From Utricularia gibba (lineage: Eukaryota > Streptophyta > Magnoliopsida > Lamiales > Lentibulariaceae): 22,471 nt of DNA. Below, in pieces: positions 1-12,399 of this stretch. A program made the position numbers and the translations under genes. The notes beneath the pieces were generated by a model that was given only the letters and a program-made list of their open reading frames with translations, was not told the origin of the DNA and made no database searches. How positions within the stretch are numbered: position 1 is the first letter of the stretch; every line of letters starts with the position of its first letter. The DNA lies in the NCBI GenBank assembly GCA_002189035.1, contig NEEC01000266.1, positions 1-22,471 of the forward strand. The letters are read 5' to 3'.

Positions 1-1548
1 GGTCCTACTCGACGAAAATCGTGATGCAGTTATTGAAGTTAGGATTTCATGAGCACCCAAAATGCTTTTTCAATCGCATGCTTTGTAGTTGAGGAGGCGC
101 TCTAGTGGGGCAACGGTATCGGGCAAAGGTCGAGTCGGGCTCGGCCCCAGAGTCATTTTTAGCCTGTCAAAAAAATGATGCATTTATTAACGTTGGGTTT
201 TAATAGGCTGCCTACATGGTTTCTCAAGGAAAAGCTTGTCGTTTCTGGGCGGGTGATGTCTTTTGGAACTTCGTTCTGACCATAGGTTCGGTCTGACTCC
301 TTTGCCACATCGGGTCCTACTCGACGAAAATCGTGATGCAGTTATTGAAGTTAGGATTTCATGAGCACCCAAAATGGTTTTCTCAACCGCATGCTTTATA
401 TTTGATAAGGTGCTCTCGTGGGGCAACGGTATCGAGTAGGAGGTCGAGTCGAGCTCGGCCCATAGTCATTTGTAGCTCGGCAAAAAACTTGATGCATTTA
501 TTAACGGTTGGTTTAATAGGCTGCCTCAAGGTTTCTCAAGGAAAAGCTTGTCGTTTTGGGCGGGTGATGTCGTTGTGAACTTCGTTCTGACCCAAGGTTC
601 GGTCTGTCTCCTTTGCCAAATCTGGTCCTACTCGACGAAAATCGTGATGCAGTTATTGAAGTTAGGATTTCATGAGCACCCAAAATGCTTTTCAATCGCA
701 TGCTTTGTAGTTGAGGAGGCGTCTAGTGGGGCAACGGTATCGGGCAAAGGTCGAGTCGGGCTCGCCCAGAGTCATTTTTAGCCTGGCAAAAAAATTGATG
801 CATTTATTAACGTTGGGTTTTAATAGGCTGCCTACATGGTTTCTCAAGGAAAAGCTTGTCGTTTCTGGGCGGGTGATGTCTTTTGGAACTTCGTTCTGAC
901 CATAGGTTCGGTCTGACTCCTTTGCCACATCGGGTCCTACTCGACGAAAATCGTGATGCAGTTATTGAAGTTAGGATTTCATGAGCACCCAAAATTTTCT
1001 CAACCGCATGCTTTATATTTGATAAGGTGCTCTCGTGGGCAACGGTATCGAGCAGGAGGTCGAGTCGAGCTCGGGCCATAGTCATTTGTAGCTCGGCAAA
1101 AAACTTGATGCATTTATTAACGGTTGGTTTTAATAGGCTGCCTCAATGGTTTCTCAAGGAAAAGCTTGTCGTTTTTGGGCGGTGATGTCGTTGTGAACTT
1201 CGTTCTGACCCAAGGTTCGGTCTGTCTCCTTTGCCAAATCTGGTCCTACTCGACGAAAATCGTGATGCAGTTATTGAAGTTAGGATTTCATGAGCACCCA
1301 AAATGCTTTTCAACGCATGCTTTGTATTGAGGAGGCGCTCTAGTGGGGCACGGTATCGGGCAAAAGGTCGAGTCGGGCTCGCCCAGAGTCATTTTAGCCT
1401 GTCAAAAAAAGTGATGCATTTATTAACGTTGGTTTTTAATAGGCTGCCTACATGGTTTCTCAAGGAAAAGCTTGTCGTTTCTGGGCGGGTGATGTCTTTT
1501 GAAACTTCGTTCTGACCATAGGTTCGGTCTGACTCCTTTGCCACATCG
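1..1548 (+). repeat. Monomers 1-5: alternating A-B-A-B-A block
   Basis: Monomer starts are 1, 313, 624, 933 and 1242. Classes alternate A, B, A, B, A, giving dimer periods of 620 bp (313 to 933) and 616 bp (933 to 1549). B monomers 2 and 4 end with AAATCTGG, the terminus that precedes class A. Monomer 4 lacks a few bases just before its first TTTTCTCAA block. Monomer 5 has several single-base deletions, mostly in G or A runs. Confidence 0.85.
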
Positions 1549-3395
1549 GGTCCTACTCGACGAAAATCGTGATGCAGTTATTGAAGTTAGGATTCATGAG
1601 CACCCAAAATGGTTTTCTCAACCGCATGCTTTATATTTGATAAGGCACTCTCGTGGGGCAACGGTATCGAGTAGGAGTCGAGTCGAGCTCGGGCCCAGAG
1701 TCATTTGTAGCCGGCAAAAAATTGATGCATTTATTAACGTTCGGTTTATAGGCTGCCTACATGTTTCTCAAGGAAAAGCTTGTCGTTTCTGGCGGGTGAT
1801 GTCTTTGGAACTTCGTTCTGACCCAAGGTTCGTCTGACTCCTTTGCCACATCGGTCCTACTCGACGAAAATCGTGATGCAGTTATTGAAGTTAGGATTCA
1901 TGAGCACCCAAAATGGTTTTCTCAACCGCATGCTTTATATTTGAGGAGGCGCTCTCGTGGGGCAACGGTATCGAGCAGGAGGTCGAGTCGAGCTCGGGCC
2001 CATAGTCATTTGTAGCTCGGCAAAAAATTGATGCATTATTAACGTTGGTTTTAATAGGCTGCCTACATTGGTTTTCTCAAGGAAAAGCTTGTCGTTTCTG
2101 GCGGGTGATGTCGTTGGAACTTCGTTCTGACCCAAGGTTCGTCTGACTCCTTTGCCACATCGGGTCCTACTCGACGAAAATCGTGATGCAGTTATTGAAG
2201 TTAGGATTTCATGAGCACCCAAAATGGTTTTCTCAACCGCATGCTTTATATTTGATAAGGTGCTCTCGTGGGGCAACGGTATCGAGTAGGAGTCGAGTCG
2301 AGCTCGGGCCCATAGTCATTTGTAGCTCGGCAAAAAACTTGATGCATTTATTAACGTTGGTTTTAATAGGCTGCCTACATGTTCTCAAGGAAAAGCTTGT
2401 CGTTTCTGGCGGGTGATGTCGTTGGAACTTCGTTCTGACCCAAGGTTCGGTCTGACTCCTTTGCCACATCGGTCCTACTCGACGAAAATCGTGATGCAGT
2501 TATTGAAGTTAGGATTTCATGAGCACCCAAAATGGTTTTCTCAACGCATGCTTTATATTTGATAAGGCACTCTCGTGGGCAACGGTATCGAGCAGGAGGT
2601 CGAGTCGAGCTCGGCCCATAGTCATTTGTAGCTCGGCAAAAAACTTGATGCATTATTAACGTTGGTTTAATAGGCTGCCTACATTGTTTTCTCAAGGAAA
2701 AGCTTGTCGTTTCTGGCGGGTGATGTCTTTTGGAACTTCGTTCGGACCCAAGGTTCTGACTGACTCCTTTGCCACATCGGGTCCTACTCGACGAAAATCG
2801 TGATGCAGTTATTGAAGTTAGGATTTCATGAGCACCCAAAATGGTTTTCTCAACCGCATGCTTTATATTTGAGGAGGCGCTCTCGTGGGGCAACGGTATC
2901 GAGTAGGAGGTCGAGTCGAGCTCGCCCCATAGTCATTTGTAGCCGGCAAAAAACTTGATGCATTTATTAACGTTGGTTTAATAGGCGCCTACATTGTTTC
3001 TCAAGGAAAAGCTTGTCGTTTCTGCGCGGGTGATGTCGTTGGGAACTTCGTTCGACCCAAGGTTCTGTCTGACTCCTTTGCCACATCGGGTCCTACTCGA
3101 CGAAAATCGTGATGCAGTTATTGAAGTTAGGATTTCATGAGCACCCAAAATGGTTTTCTCAACCGCATGCTTTATATTTGATAAGGCTCTCGTGGGGCAA
3201 CGGTATCGAGTAGGAGGTCGAGTCGAGCTCGGGCCCATAGTCATTTGTAGCTCGGCAAAAAACTTGATGCATTTATTAACGTTGGTTTTAATAGGCCTAC
3301 ATGTTTTCTCAAGGAAAAGCTTGTCGTTTCTGGGCGGGTGATGTCGTTGGGAACTTCGTTCTGACCAAGGTTCGGTCTGACTCCTTTGCCACATC
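1549..3395 (+). repeat. Monomers 6-11: one C followed by five E-type units
   Basis: Starts are 1549, 1853, 2163, 2471, 2780 and 3089. Monomer 6 is class C. Monomers 7-11 are E-like: they have CCATAGTC, and ACATTG or ACATG replaces CTCAATGG. Most have an end with GTTGG(G)AAC. Units alternate between GATAAGG and GAGGAGG in the alpha half, so they are not simple recent copies of one another. Monomer 10 has the TCTGCGCGGG variant shared with monomer 17. Confidence 0.75.
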
Positions 3396-4629
3396 GGTCC
3401 TACTCGACGAAAATCGTGATGCAGTTATTGAAGTTAGGATTTCATGAGCACCCAAAATGCTTTTTCAAACGCATGCTTTATATTTGATAAGGCACTCTCG
3501 TGGGGCAACGGTATCGAGCAGGAGGTCGAGTCGAGCTCGGCCCATAGTCATTTGTAGCTCGGCAAAAAACTTGATGCATTTATTAACGTTGGTTTTAATA
3601 GGCTGCCTCAATGGTTTTCTCAAGGAAAAGCTTGTCGTTTTGGCGGGTGATGTCGTTGTGAACTTCGTTCTGACCCAAGGTTCGGTCTGTCTCCTTTGCC
3701 AAATCTGGTCCTACTCGACGAAAATCGTGATGCAGTTATTGAAGTTAGGATTTCATGAGCACCCAAAATGCTTTTCAATCGCATGCTTTGTAGTTGAGGA
3801 GGCGCTCTAGTGGGGCACGGTATCGGGCAAAAGGTCGAGTCGGGCTCGCCCAGAGTCATTTTTAGCCTGTCAAAAAAATGATGCATTTATTAACGTTGGG
3901 TTTTAATAGGCTGCCTACATGGTTTCTCAAGGAAAAGCTTGTCGTTTCTGGCGGGTGATGTCTTTTGGAACTTCGTTCTGACCATAGGTTCGGTCTGACT
4001 CCTTTGCCACATCGGGTCCTACTCGACGAAAATCGTGATGCAGTTATTGAAGTTAGGATTTCATGAGCACCCAAAATGGTTTTCTCAACCGCATGCTTTA
4101 TATTTGATAAGGTGCTCTCGTGGGGCAACGGTATCGAGTAGGAGGTCGAGTCGAGCTCGGGCCCATAGTCATTTGTAGCTCGGCAAAAAACTTGATGCAT
4201 TTATTAACGTTGGTTTTAATAGGCTGCCTCAATGGTTTTCTCAAGGAAAAGCTTGTCGTTTTGGGCGGGTGATGTCGTTGTGAACTTCGTTCTGACCCAA
4301 GGTTCGGTCTGTCTCCTTTGCCAAATCTGGTCCTACTCGACGAAAATCGTGATGCAGTTATTGAAGTTAGGATTTCATGAGCACCCAAAATGCTTTTCAA
4401 TCGCATGCTTTGTATTGAGGAGGCGCTCTAGGGGCAACGGTATCGGCAAAAGGTCGAGTCGGCTCGCCCAGAGTCATTTTAGCCGTCAAAAAAATGATGC
4501 ATTTATTAACGTTGGTTTTAATAGGCTGCCTACATGGTTTCTCAAGGAAAAGCTTGTCGTTTCTGGGCGGGTGATGTCTTTGGAACTTCGTTCTGACCAT
4601 AGGTTCGGTCTGACTCCTTTGCCACATCG
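3396..4629 (+). repeat. Monomers 12-15: B-A-B-A double dimer
   Basis: Starts are 3396, 3707, 4015 and 4329, with dimer periods of 619 and 615 bp. Monomer 12 is a B unit whose alpha half begins class-A-like (GCTTTTTCAAACGCATGC) and then switches to the B-type TTTATATTTGATAAGG. Monomer 15 is a 301-bp class A copy with many single-base losses, including one inside CTCTAGTGGGG. Confidence 0.85.
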
Positions 4630-5874
4630 GGTCCTACTCGACGAAAATCGTGATGCAGTTATTGAAGTTAGGATTCATGAGCACCCAAAATGGTTTTCTC
4701 AACCGCATGCTTTATATTTGATAAGGCACTCTCGTGGGGCAACGGTATCGAGTAGGAGGTCGAGTCGAGCTCGGGCCCAGAGTCATTTGTAGCCCGGCAA
4801 AAAAATTGATGCATTTATTAACGTTCGGCTTTATTAGGCTGCCTACATAGTTTCTCAAGGAAAAGCTTGTCGTTTCTGGCGGGTGATGTCTTTTGGAACT
4901 TCGTTCGACCCAAGGTTCTGACTGACTCCTTTGCCACATCGGGTCCTACTCGACGAAAATCGTGATGCAGTTATTGAAGTTAGGATGTCATGAGCACCCA
5001 AAATGGTTTTCTCAACCGCATGCTTTATATTTGAGGAGGCGCTCTCGTGGGGCAACGGTATCGAGTAGGAGGTCGAGTCGAGCTCGGCCATAGTCATTTG
5101 TAGCTCGGCAAAAAAACTTGATGCATTTATTAACGTTGGGTTTTAATAGGGCCTACATTGTTTTCTCAAGGAAAAGCTTGTCGTTTCTGCGCGGGTGATG
5201 TCGTTGGGAACTTCGTTCGACCAAGGTTCGTCTGACTCCTTTGCCACATCGGGTCCTACTCGACGAAAATCGTGATGCAGTTATTGAAGTTAGGATTTCA
5301 TGAGCACCCAAAATGGTTTTCTCAACCGCATGCTTTATATTTGATAAGGTGCTCTCGTGGGGCAACGGTATCGAGTAGGAGGTCGAGTCGAGCTCGGCCC
5401 ATAGTCATTTGTAGCTCGGCAAAAAAATTGATGCATTTATTAACGTTGGTTTTAATAGGCTGCCTACATTGTTTTTCTCAAGGAAAAGCTTGTCGTTTCT
5501 GGCGGGTGATGTCGTTGGAACTTCGTTCTGACCAAGGTTCGGTCTGTCTCCTTTGCCAATCTGGTCCTACTCGACGAAAATCGTGATGCAGTTATTGAAG
5601 TTAGGATTTCATGAGCACCCAAAATGCTTTTTCAATCGCATGCTTTATATTTGATAAGGCACTCTCGTGGGGCAACGGTATCGAGCAGGAGGTCGAGTCG
5701 AGCTCGGGCCCATAGTCATTTGTAGCTCGGCAAAAAAATTGATGCATTTATTAACGTTGGTTTTAATAGGCTGCCTCAATGGTTTTCTCAAGGAAAAGCT
5801 TGTCGTTTTGGCGGGTGATGTCGTTGTGAACTTCGTTCTGACCCAAGGTTCGGTCTGACTCCTTTGCCACATCG
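4630..5874 (+). repeat. Monomers 16-19: C-E-E-chimera, echo of monomers 9-12
   Basis: Starts are 4630, 4942, 5252 and 5563. Monomer 17 carries the TCTGCGCGGG variant and a GTTCGACC tail like monomer 10. Monomer 18 resembles 11. Monomer 19 repeats the A-to-B chimeric alpha half of monomer 12 (GCTTTTTCAATCGCATGC, then TTTATATTTGATAAGGCAC). The group therefore looks like a copy of monomers 9-12 displaced by about 2.16 kb. Confidence 0.65.
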
Positions 5875-6808
5875 GGTCCTACTCGACGAAAATCGTGATG
5901 CAGTTATTGAAGTTAGGATATCATGAGCACCCAAAATGGTTTTCTCAACCGCATGCTTTATATTTGATAAGGCACTCTCGTGGGGCAACGGTATCGAGCA
6001 GGAGGTCGAGTCGAGCTCGGGCCCAGAGTCATTTGTAGCCCGGCAAAAAATTGATGCATTTATTAACGTTCGGCTTTATTAGGCTGCCTACATAGTTTCT
6101 CAAGGAAAAGCTTGTCGTTTCTGGGCGGGTGATGTCTTTTGGAACTTCGTTCTGACCAAGGTTCGGTCTGACTCCTTTGCCACATCGGGTCCTACTCGAC
6201 GAAAATCGTGATGCAGTTATTGAAGTTAGGATTCATGAGCACCCAAAAGGTTTTCTCAACCGCATGCTTTATATTTGATAAGGCACTCTCGTGGGGCAAC
6301 GGTATCGAGCAGGAGGTCGAGTCGAGCTCGGTCCCAGAGTCATTTGTAGCCCGGCAAAAAAATTGATGCATTTATTAACGTTGGTTTATTAGGCTGCCTA
6401 CATAGTTTCTCAAGGAAAAGCTTGTCGTTTCTGGGCGGGTGATGTCTTTGGAACTTCGTTCTGACCATAGGTTCGTCTGACTCCTTTGCCACATCGGGTC
6501 CTACTCGACGAAAATCGTGATGCAGTTATTGAAGTTAGGATATCATGAGCACCCAAAATGTTTTCTCAACCGCATGCTTTATATTTGATAAGGCACTCTC
6601 GTGGGGCAACGGTATCGAGCAGGAGGTCGAGTCGAGCTCGGCCCAGAGTCATTTGTAGCCCGGCAAAAAAATTGATGCATTTATTAACGTTCGGCTTTAT
6701 TAGGCTGCCTACATAGTTTCTCAAGGAAAAGCTTGTCGTTTCTGGGCGGGTGATGTCTTTGGAACTTCGTTCTGACCATAGGTTCGGTCTGACTCCTTTG
6801 CCACATCG
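5875..6808 (+). repeat. Monomers 20-22: homogeneous class C run
   Basis: Starts are 5875, 6188 and 6497. All three are class C with GATAAGGCAC, GAGCAGGAGG, CAGAGTC, AGCCCGGC and ACATAG, ending TCTTTTGGAAC or TCTTTGGAAC with GTTCTGACC. Monomers 20 and 22 share the GGATATCATGAG variant. The run looks like local amplification of one C subtype. Confidence 0.75.
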
Positions 6809-8353
6809 GGTCCTACTCGACGAAAATCGTGATGCAGTTATTGAAGTTAGGATTTCATGAGCACCCAAAATGGTTTTCTCAACCGCATGCTTTATATTTG
6901 ATAAGGTGCTCTCGTGGGGCAACGGTATCGAGTAGGAGGTCGAGTCGAGCTCGGCCCATAGTCATTTGTAGCTCGGCAAAAAACTTGATGCATTTATTAA
7001 CGGTTGGTTTTAATAGGCTGCCTCAATGTTTTCTCAAGGAAAAGCTTGTCGTTTTTGGCGGGTGATGTCGTTGTGAACTTCGTTCTGACCCAGGTTCGGT
7101 CTGACTCCTTTGCCACATCGGGTCCTACTCGACGAAAATCGTGATGCAGTTATTGAAGTTAGGATTCATGAGCACCCAAAATGCTTTTTTCAACGCATGC
7201 TTTTATTTAGGAGCGCTCTAGTGGGGCACGGTATCGAGCAGGTCGAGTCGACTCCCAGAGTCATTTGTAGCCCGACAAAAAATTGATGCATTTATTAACG
7301 TTCGGCGCTATTAGGCTGCCTACATAGTTTCTCAAGGAAAAGCTTGTCGTTTCTGGCGGGTGATGTCGTTGGGAACTTCGTTCGACCCAAGGTTCGACTG
7401 ACTCCTTTGCCACATCGGGTCCTACTCGACGAAAATCGTGATGCAGTTATTGAAGTTAGGATTCATGAGCACCCAAAATGGTTTTCTCAACCGCATGCTT
7501 TATATTTGAGGAGGCGCTCTCGTGGGGCAACGGTATCGAGTAGGAGGTCGAGTCGAGCTCGGGCCCATAGTCATTTGTAGCTCGGCAAAAAACTTGATGC
7601 ATTTATTAACGTTGGTTTTAATAGGCTGCCTCAATGGTTTTCTCAAGGAAAAGCTTGTCGTTTTGGGCGGGTGATGTCGTTGTGAACTTCGTTCTGACCC
7701 AAGGTTCGTTCTGACTCCTTTGCCACATCGGGTCCTACTCGACGAAAATCGTGATGCAGTTATTGAAGTTAGGATTCATGAGCACCCAAAATGGTTTTCT
7801 CAACCGCATGCTTTATATTTGATAAGGTGCTCTCGTGGGGCAACGGTATCGAGTAGGAGGTCGAGTCGAGCTCGGGCCCAGAGTCATTGTAGCCCGGCAA
7901 AAAAATTGATGCATTTATTAACGTTCGGCTTTATTAGGCTGCCTACATAGTTTCTCAAGGAAAAGCTTGTCGTTTCTGCGCGGGTGATGTCGTTGGGAAC
8001 TTCGTTCGGACCCAAGGTTCTGTCTGACTCCTTTGCCACATCGGGTCCTACTCGACGAAAATCGTGATGCAGTTATTGAAGTTAGGATTTCATGAGCACC
8101 CAAAATGCTTTTTTCAATCGCATGCTTTGTAGTTTAGGAGGCGCTCTAGTGGGGCACGGTATCGGGCAAAAGGTCGAGTCGGGCTCACTCCAGAGTCATT
8201 TGTAGCCCGACAAAAATATTGATGCATTTATTAACGTTCGGCTATTAGGCTGCCTACATAGTTTCTCAAGGAAAAGCTTATCGTTTCTGGGCGGGTGATG
8301 TCGTTGGAACTTCGTTCGGACCCAAGGTTCTGACTGACTCCTTTGCCACATCG
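6809..8353 (+). repeat. Monomers 23-27: mixed B, B and C units with A/C chimeras
   Basis: Starts are 6809, 7121, 7418, 7731 and 8044. Monomers 23 and 25 are B and 26 is C. Monomers 24 and 27 have class A alpha halves joined to class C beta halves (AGCCCGAC, GTTCGG, ACATAG). Monomer 24 is the most degraded copy in this zone. Monomer 27 has GCTTATCG instead of GCTTGTCG after the HindIII site, as do monomers 39, 55 and 68. Confidence 0.7.
7121..7417 (+). repeat. Degenerate 297-bp A/C chimeric monomer (monomer 24)
   Basis: This short copy has lost bases at several places in its alpha half: the TTTGTAGTTGAGGAGG region is reduced to TTTTATTTAGGAG, and the GTCGAGCTCGGGCCC region to GTCGACTCCC, removing both the SacI and ApaI palindromes. 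Its beta half is an ordinary class C sequence. It follows a B monomer that ends ACATCGGG, not the AAATCTGG usually seen before class A. Confidence 0.7.
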
Positions 8354-10540
8354 GGTCCTACTCGACGAAAATGTGATGCAGTTATTGAAGTTAGGATGTC
8401 ATGAGCACCCAAAATGGTTTTCTCAACCGCATGCTTTATATTTGAGGAGGCGCTCTCGTGGGGCAACGGTATCGAGTAGGAGGTCGAGTCGAGCTGGGCC
8501 CATAGTCATTTGTAGCTCGGCAAAAAACTTGATGCATTATTAACGTTGGTTTTAATAGCGCCTACATTGTTTTCTCAAGGAAAAGCTTGTCGTTTTTGGG
8601 CGGTGATGTCATTGTGAACTTCGTTCTGACCCAAGGTTCGGTCTGACTCCTTTGCCACATCGGTCCTACTCGACGAAAATCGTGATGCAGTTATTGAAGT
8701 TAGGATGTCAGGAGCACCCAAAATGGTTTTCTCAACCGCATGCTTTATATTTGATAAGGTGCTCTCGTGGGGCAACGGTCGAGCAGGAGGTCGAGTCGAG
8801 CTCGGGCCCAGAGTCATTTGTAGCCCGACAAAAAATTGATGCATTTATTAACGTTCGGCGCTATTAGGCTGCCTACATAGTTTCTCAAGGAAAAGCTTGT
8901 CGTTTCTGGCGGGTGATGTCGTTGGGAACTTCGTTCGGACCCAAGGTTCTGACTGACTCCTTTGCCACATCGGGTCCTACTCGACGAAAATCGTGATGCA
9001 GTTATTGAAGTTAGGATTTCATGAGCACCCAAAATGGTTTTCTCAACCGCATGCTTTATATTTGATAAGGCGCTCTCGTGGGGCAACGGTATCGAGTAGG
9101 AGGTCGAGTCGAGCTCGGGCCCATAGTCATTTGTAGCTCGGCAAAAAACTTGATGCATTTATTAACGTTGGTTTTAATAGGCTGCCTCAATGGTTTTCTC
9201 AAGGAAAAGCTTGTCGTTTCTGGGCGGGTGATGTCTTTTGGAACTTCGTTCTGACCAAGGTTCGGTCTGACTCCTTTGCCACATCGGGTCCTACTCGACG
9301 AAAATCGTGATGCAGTTATTGAAGTTAGGATTCATGAGCACCCAAAATGGTTTTCTCAACCGCATGCTTTATATTTGATAAGGTGCTCTCGTGGGGCAAC
9401 GGTATCGAGTAGGAGGTCGAGTCGAGCTCGGGCCCATAGTCATTTGTAGCTCGGCAAAAAACTTGATGCATTTATTAACGGTTGGTTTTAATAGGCTGCC
9501 TAAATGGTTTTCTCAAGGAAAAGCTTGTCGTTTTTGGGCGGGTGATGTCTTTTGGAACTTCGTTCTGACCATAGGTTCGGTCTGACTCCTTTGCCACATC
9601 GGGTCCTACTCGACGAAAATCGTGATGCAGTTATTGAAGTTAGGATATCATGAGCACCCAAAATGGTTTTCTCAACCGCATGCTTTATATTTGATAAGGC
9701 ACTCTCGTGGGGCAACGGTATCGAGCAGGAGGTCGAGTCGAGCTCGGGCCCAGAGTCATTTGTAGCCCGGCAAAAAAATTGATGCATTTATTAACGTTCG
9801 GTTTATTAGGCTGCCTACATAGTTTTCTCAAGGAAAAGCTTGTCGTTTCTGGGCGGGTGATGTCTTTTGGAACTTCGTTCTGACCAAGGTTCGGTCTGAC
9901 TCCTTTGCCACATCGGGTCCTACTCGACGAAAATCGTGATGCAGTTATTGAAGTTAGGATTTCATGAGCACCCAAAATGGTTTTCTCAACCGCATGCTTT
10001 ATATTTGATAAGGCGCTCTCGTGGGGCAACGGTATCGAGTAGGAGGTCGAGTCGAGCTCGGGCCCATAGTCATTTGTAGCTCGGAAAAAAACTTGATGCA
10101 TTTATTAACGTTGGTTTTAATAGGCTGCCTCAATGGTTTTCTCAAGGAAAAGCTTGTCGTTTTGGGCGGGTGATGTCGTTGTGAACTTCGTTCTGACCCA
10201 AGGTTCGTCTGACTCCTTTGCCACATCGGGTCCTACTCGACGAAAATCGTGATGCAGTTATTGAAGTTAGGATTTCATGAGCACCCAAAATGGTTTTCTC
10301 AACCGCATGCTTTATATTTGATAAGGTGCTCTCGTGGGCAACGGTATCGAGTAGGAGGTCGAGTCGAGCTCGGGCCCAGAGTCATTTGTAGCCCGGCAAA
10401 AAAAATTGATGCATTTATTAACGTTCGGTTTATTAGGCTGCCTACATAGTTTCTCAAGGAAAAGCTTGTCGTTTCTGGCGGGTGATGTCGTTGGGAACTT
10501 CGTTCGACCCAAGGTTCTGTCTGACTCCTTTGCCACATCG
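8354..10540 (+). repeat. Monomers 28-34: E-C-B-B-C-B-C zone
   Basis: Starts are 8354, 8662, 8973, 9287, 9602, 9916 and 10229. Monomer 28 is E-like with a B-type end, 29 is C, 30 and 31 are B with TCTTTTGGAAC ends, 32 is C with GGATATCATG, 33 is B, and 34 is C. No class A unit occurs here. Monomer 28 is a rare copy with a base lost from the conserved core (ACGAAAATGTG). Monomer 31 has TAAATGG, a variant otherwise seen only in monomers 70 and 72. Confidence 0.7.
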
Positions 10541-12399
10541 GGTCCTACTCGACGAAAATCGTGATGCAGTTATTGAAGTTAGGATTTCATGAGCACCCAA
10601 AATGCTTTTTTCAACGCATGCTTTGTATTTAGGAGGCGCTCTAGTGGGGCACGGTATCGGGCAAAAGGTCGAGTCGGCTCGCTCCAGAGTCATTTGTAGC
10701 CCGACAAAAAATTGATGCATTTATTAACGTTCGGCTATTAGGCTGCCTACATAGTTTCTCAAGGAAAAGCTTGTCGTTTCTGGCGGGTGATGTCGTTGGG
10801 AACTTCGTTCGGACCCAAGGTTCTGACTGACTCCTTTGCCACATCGGGTCCTACTCGACGAAAATCGTGATGCAGTTATTGAAGTTAGGATTTCATGAGC
10901 ACCCAAAATGGTTTTCTCAACCGCATGCTTTATATTTGATAAGGTGCTCTCGTGGGGCAACGGTATCGAGTAGGAGGTCGAGTCGAGCTCGGGCCCATAG
11001 TCATTTGTAGCTCGGCAAAAAACTTGATGCATTTATTAACGGTTGGTTTTAATAGGCTGCCTCAATGGTTTTCTCAAGGAAAAGCTTGTCGTTTTTGGGC
11101 GGGTGATGTCGTTGTGAACTTCGTTCTGACCAAGGTTCGGTCTGTCTCCTTTGCCAAATCTGGTCCTACTCGACGAAAATCGTGATGCAGTTATTGAAGT
11201 TAGGATTTCATGAGCACCCAAAATGCTTTTTCAATCGCATGCTTTGTAGTTGAGGAGGCGCTCTAGTGGGGCACGGTATCGGGCAAAAGGTCGAGTCGGG
11301 CTCGCTCCAGAGTCATTTGTAGCCTGTCAAAAAAATGATGCATTTATTAACGTTGGGTTTTAATAGGCTGCCTACATGGTTTCTCAAGGAAAAGCTTGTC
11401 GTTTCTGGGCGGGTGATGTCTTTGGAACTTCGTTCTGACCATAGGTTCGGTCTGACTCCTTTGCCACATCGGGTCCTACTCGACGAAAATCGTGATGCAG
11501 TTATTGAAGTTAGGATATCATGAGCACCCAAAATGGTTTTCTCAACCGCATGCTTTATATTTGATAAGGCACTCTCGTGGGCAACGGTATCGAGCAGGAG
11601 GTCGAGTCGAGCTCGGCCCAGAGTCATTTGTAGCTCGGCAAAAAACTTGATGCATTTTTTAACGTTGGGTTTTAATAGGCTGCCTACATGGTTTCTCAAG
11701 GAAAAGCTTGTCGTTTTTGGGGGTGATGTCGTTGTAACTTCGTTCGACCCAAGGTTCGGTCTGTCTCCTTTGCCAAATCTGGTCCTACTCGACGAAAATC
11801 GTGATGCAGTTATTGAAGTTAGGATTTCATGAGCACCCAAAATGGCTTTTGTCAATCCGCATGCTTTGTATTGAGGAGCGCTCTAGTGGGGCACGGTATC
11901 GGGCAAAAGGTCGAGTCGGGCTCGCTCCCAGAGTCATTTGTAGCCCGACAAAAAAATTGATGCATTTATTAACGTTCGGCTATAGGCTGCCTACATAGTT
12001 TCTCAAGGAAAAGCTTATCGTTTCTGGGCGGGTGATGTCGTTGGAACTTCGTTCGGACCCAAGGTTCTGTCTGACTCCTTTGCCACATCGGGTCCTACTC
12101 GACGAAAATCGTGATGCAGTTATTGAAGTTAGGATGTCATGAGCACCCAAAATGGTTTTCTCAACCGCATGCTTTATATTTGAGGAGGCGCTCTCGTGGG
12201 GCAACGGTATCGAGCAGGAGGTCGAGTCGAGCTCGGGCCCAGAGTCATTTGTAGCCCGACAAAAAAATTGATGCATTTATTAACGTTCGGTTTAGGCTGC
12301 CTACATAGTTTCTCAAGGAAAAGCTTGTCGTTTCTGGCGGTGATGTCGTTGGGAACTTCGTTCGGACCCAAGGTTCTGTCTGACTCCTTTGCCACATCG
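10541..12399 (+). repeat. Monomers 35-40: A/C chimeras and B-A pair preceding the HOR
   Basis: Starts are 10541, 10847, 11162, 11472, 11781 and 12091. Monomers 35 and 39 are A/C chimeras, 36-37 form a B-A dimer, 38 is a mosaic of C alpha and class-A-like beta with an AAATCTGG end, and 40 is class C of the right-hand subtype (GTTCGGACCC). This segment is transitional into the regular 13-mer zone. Confidence 0.7.
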
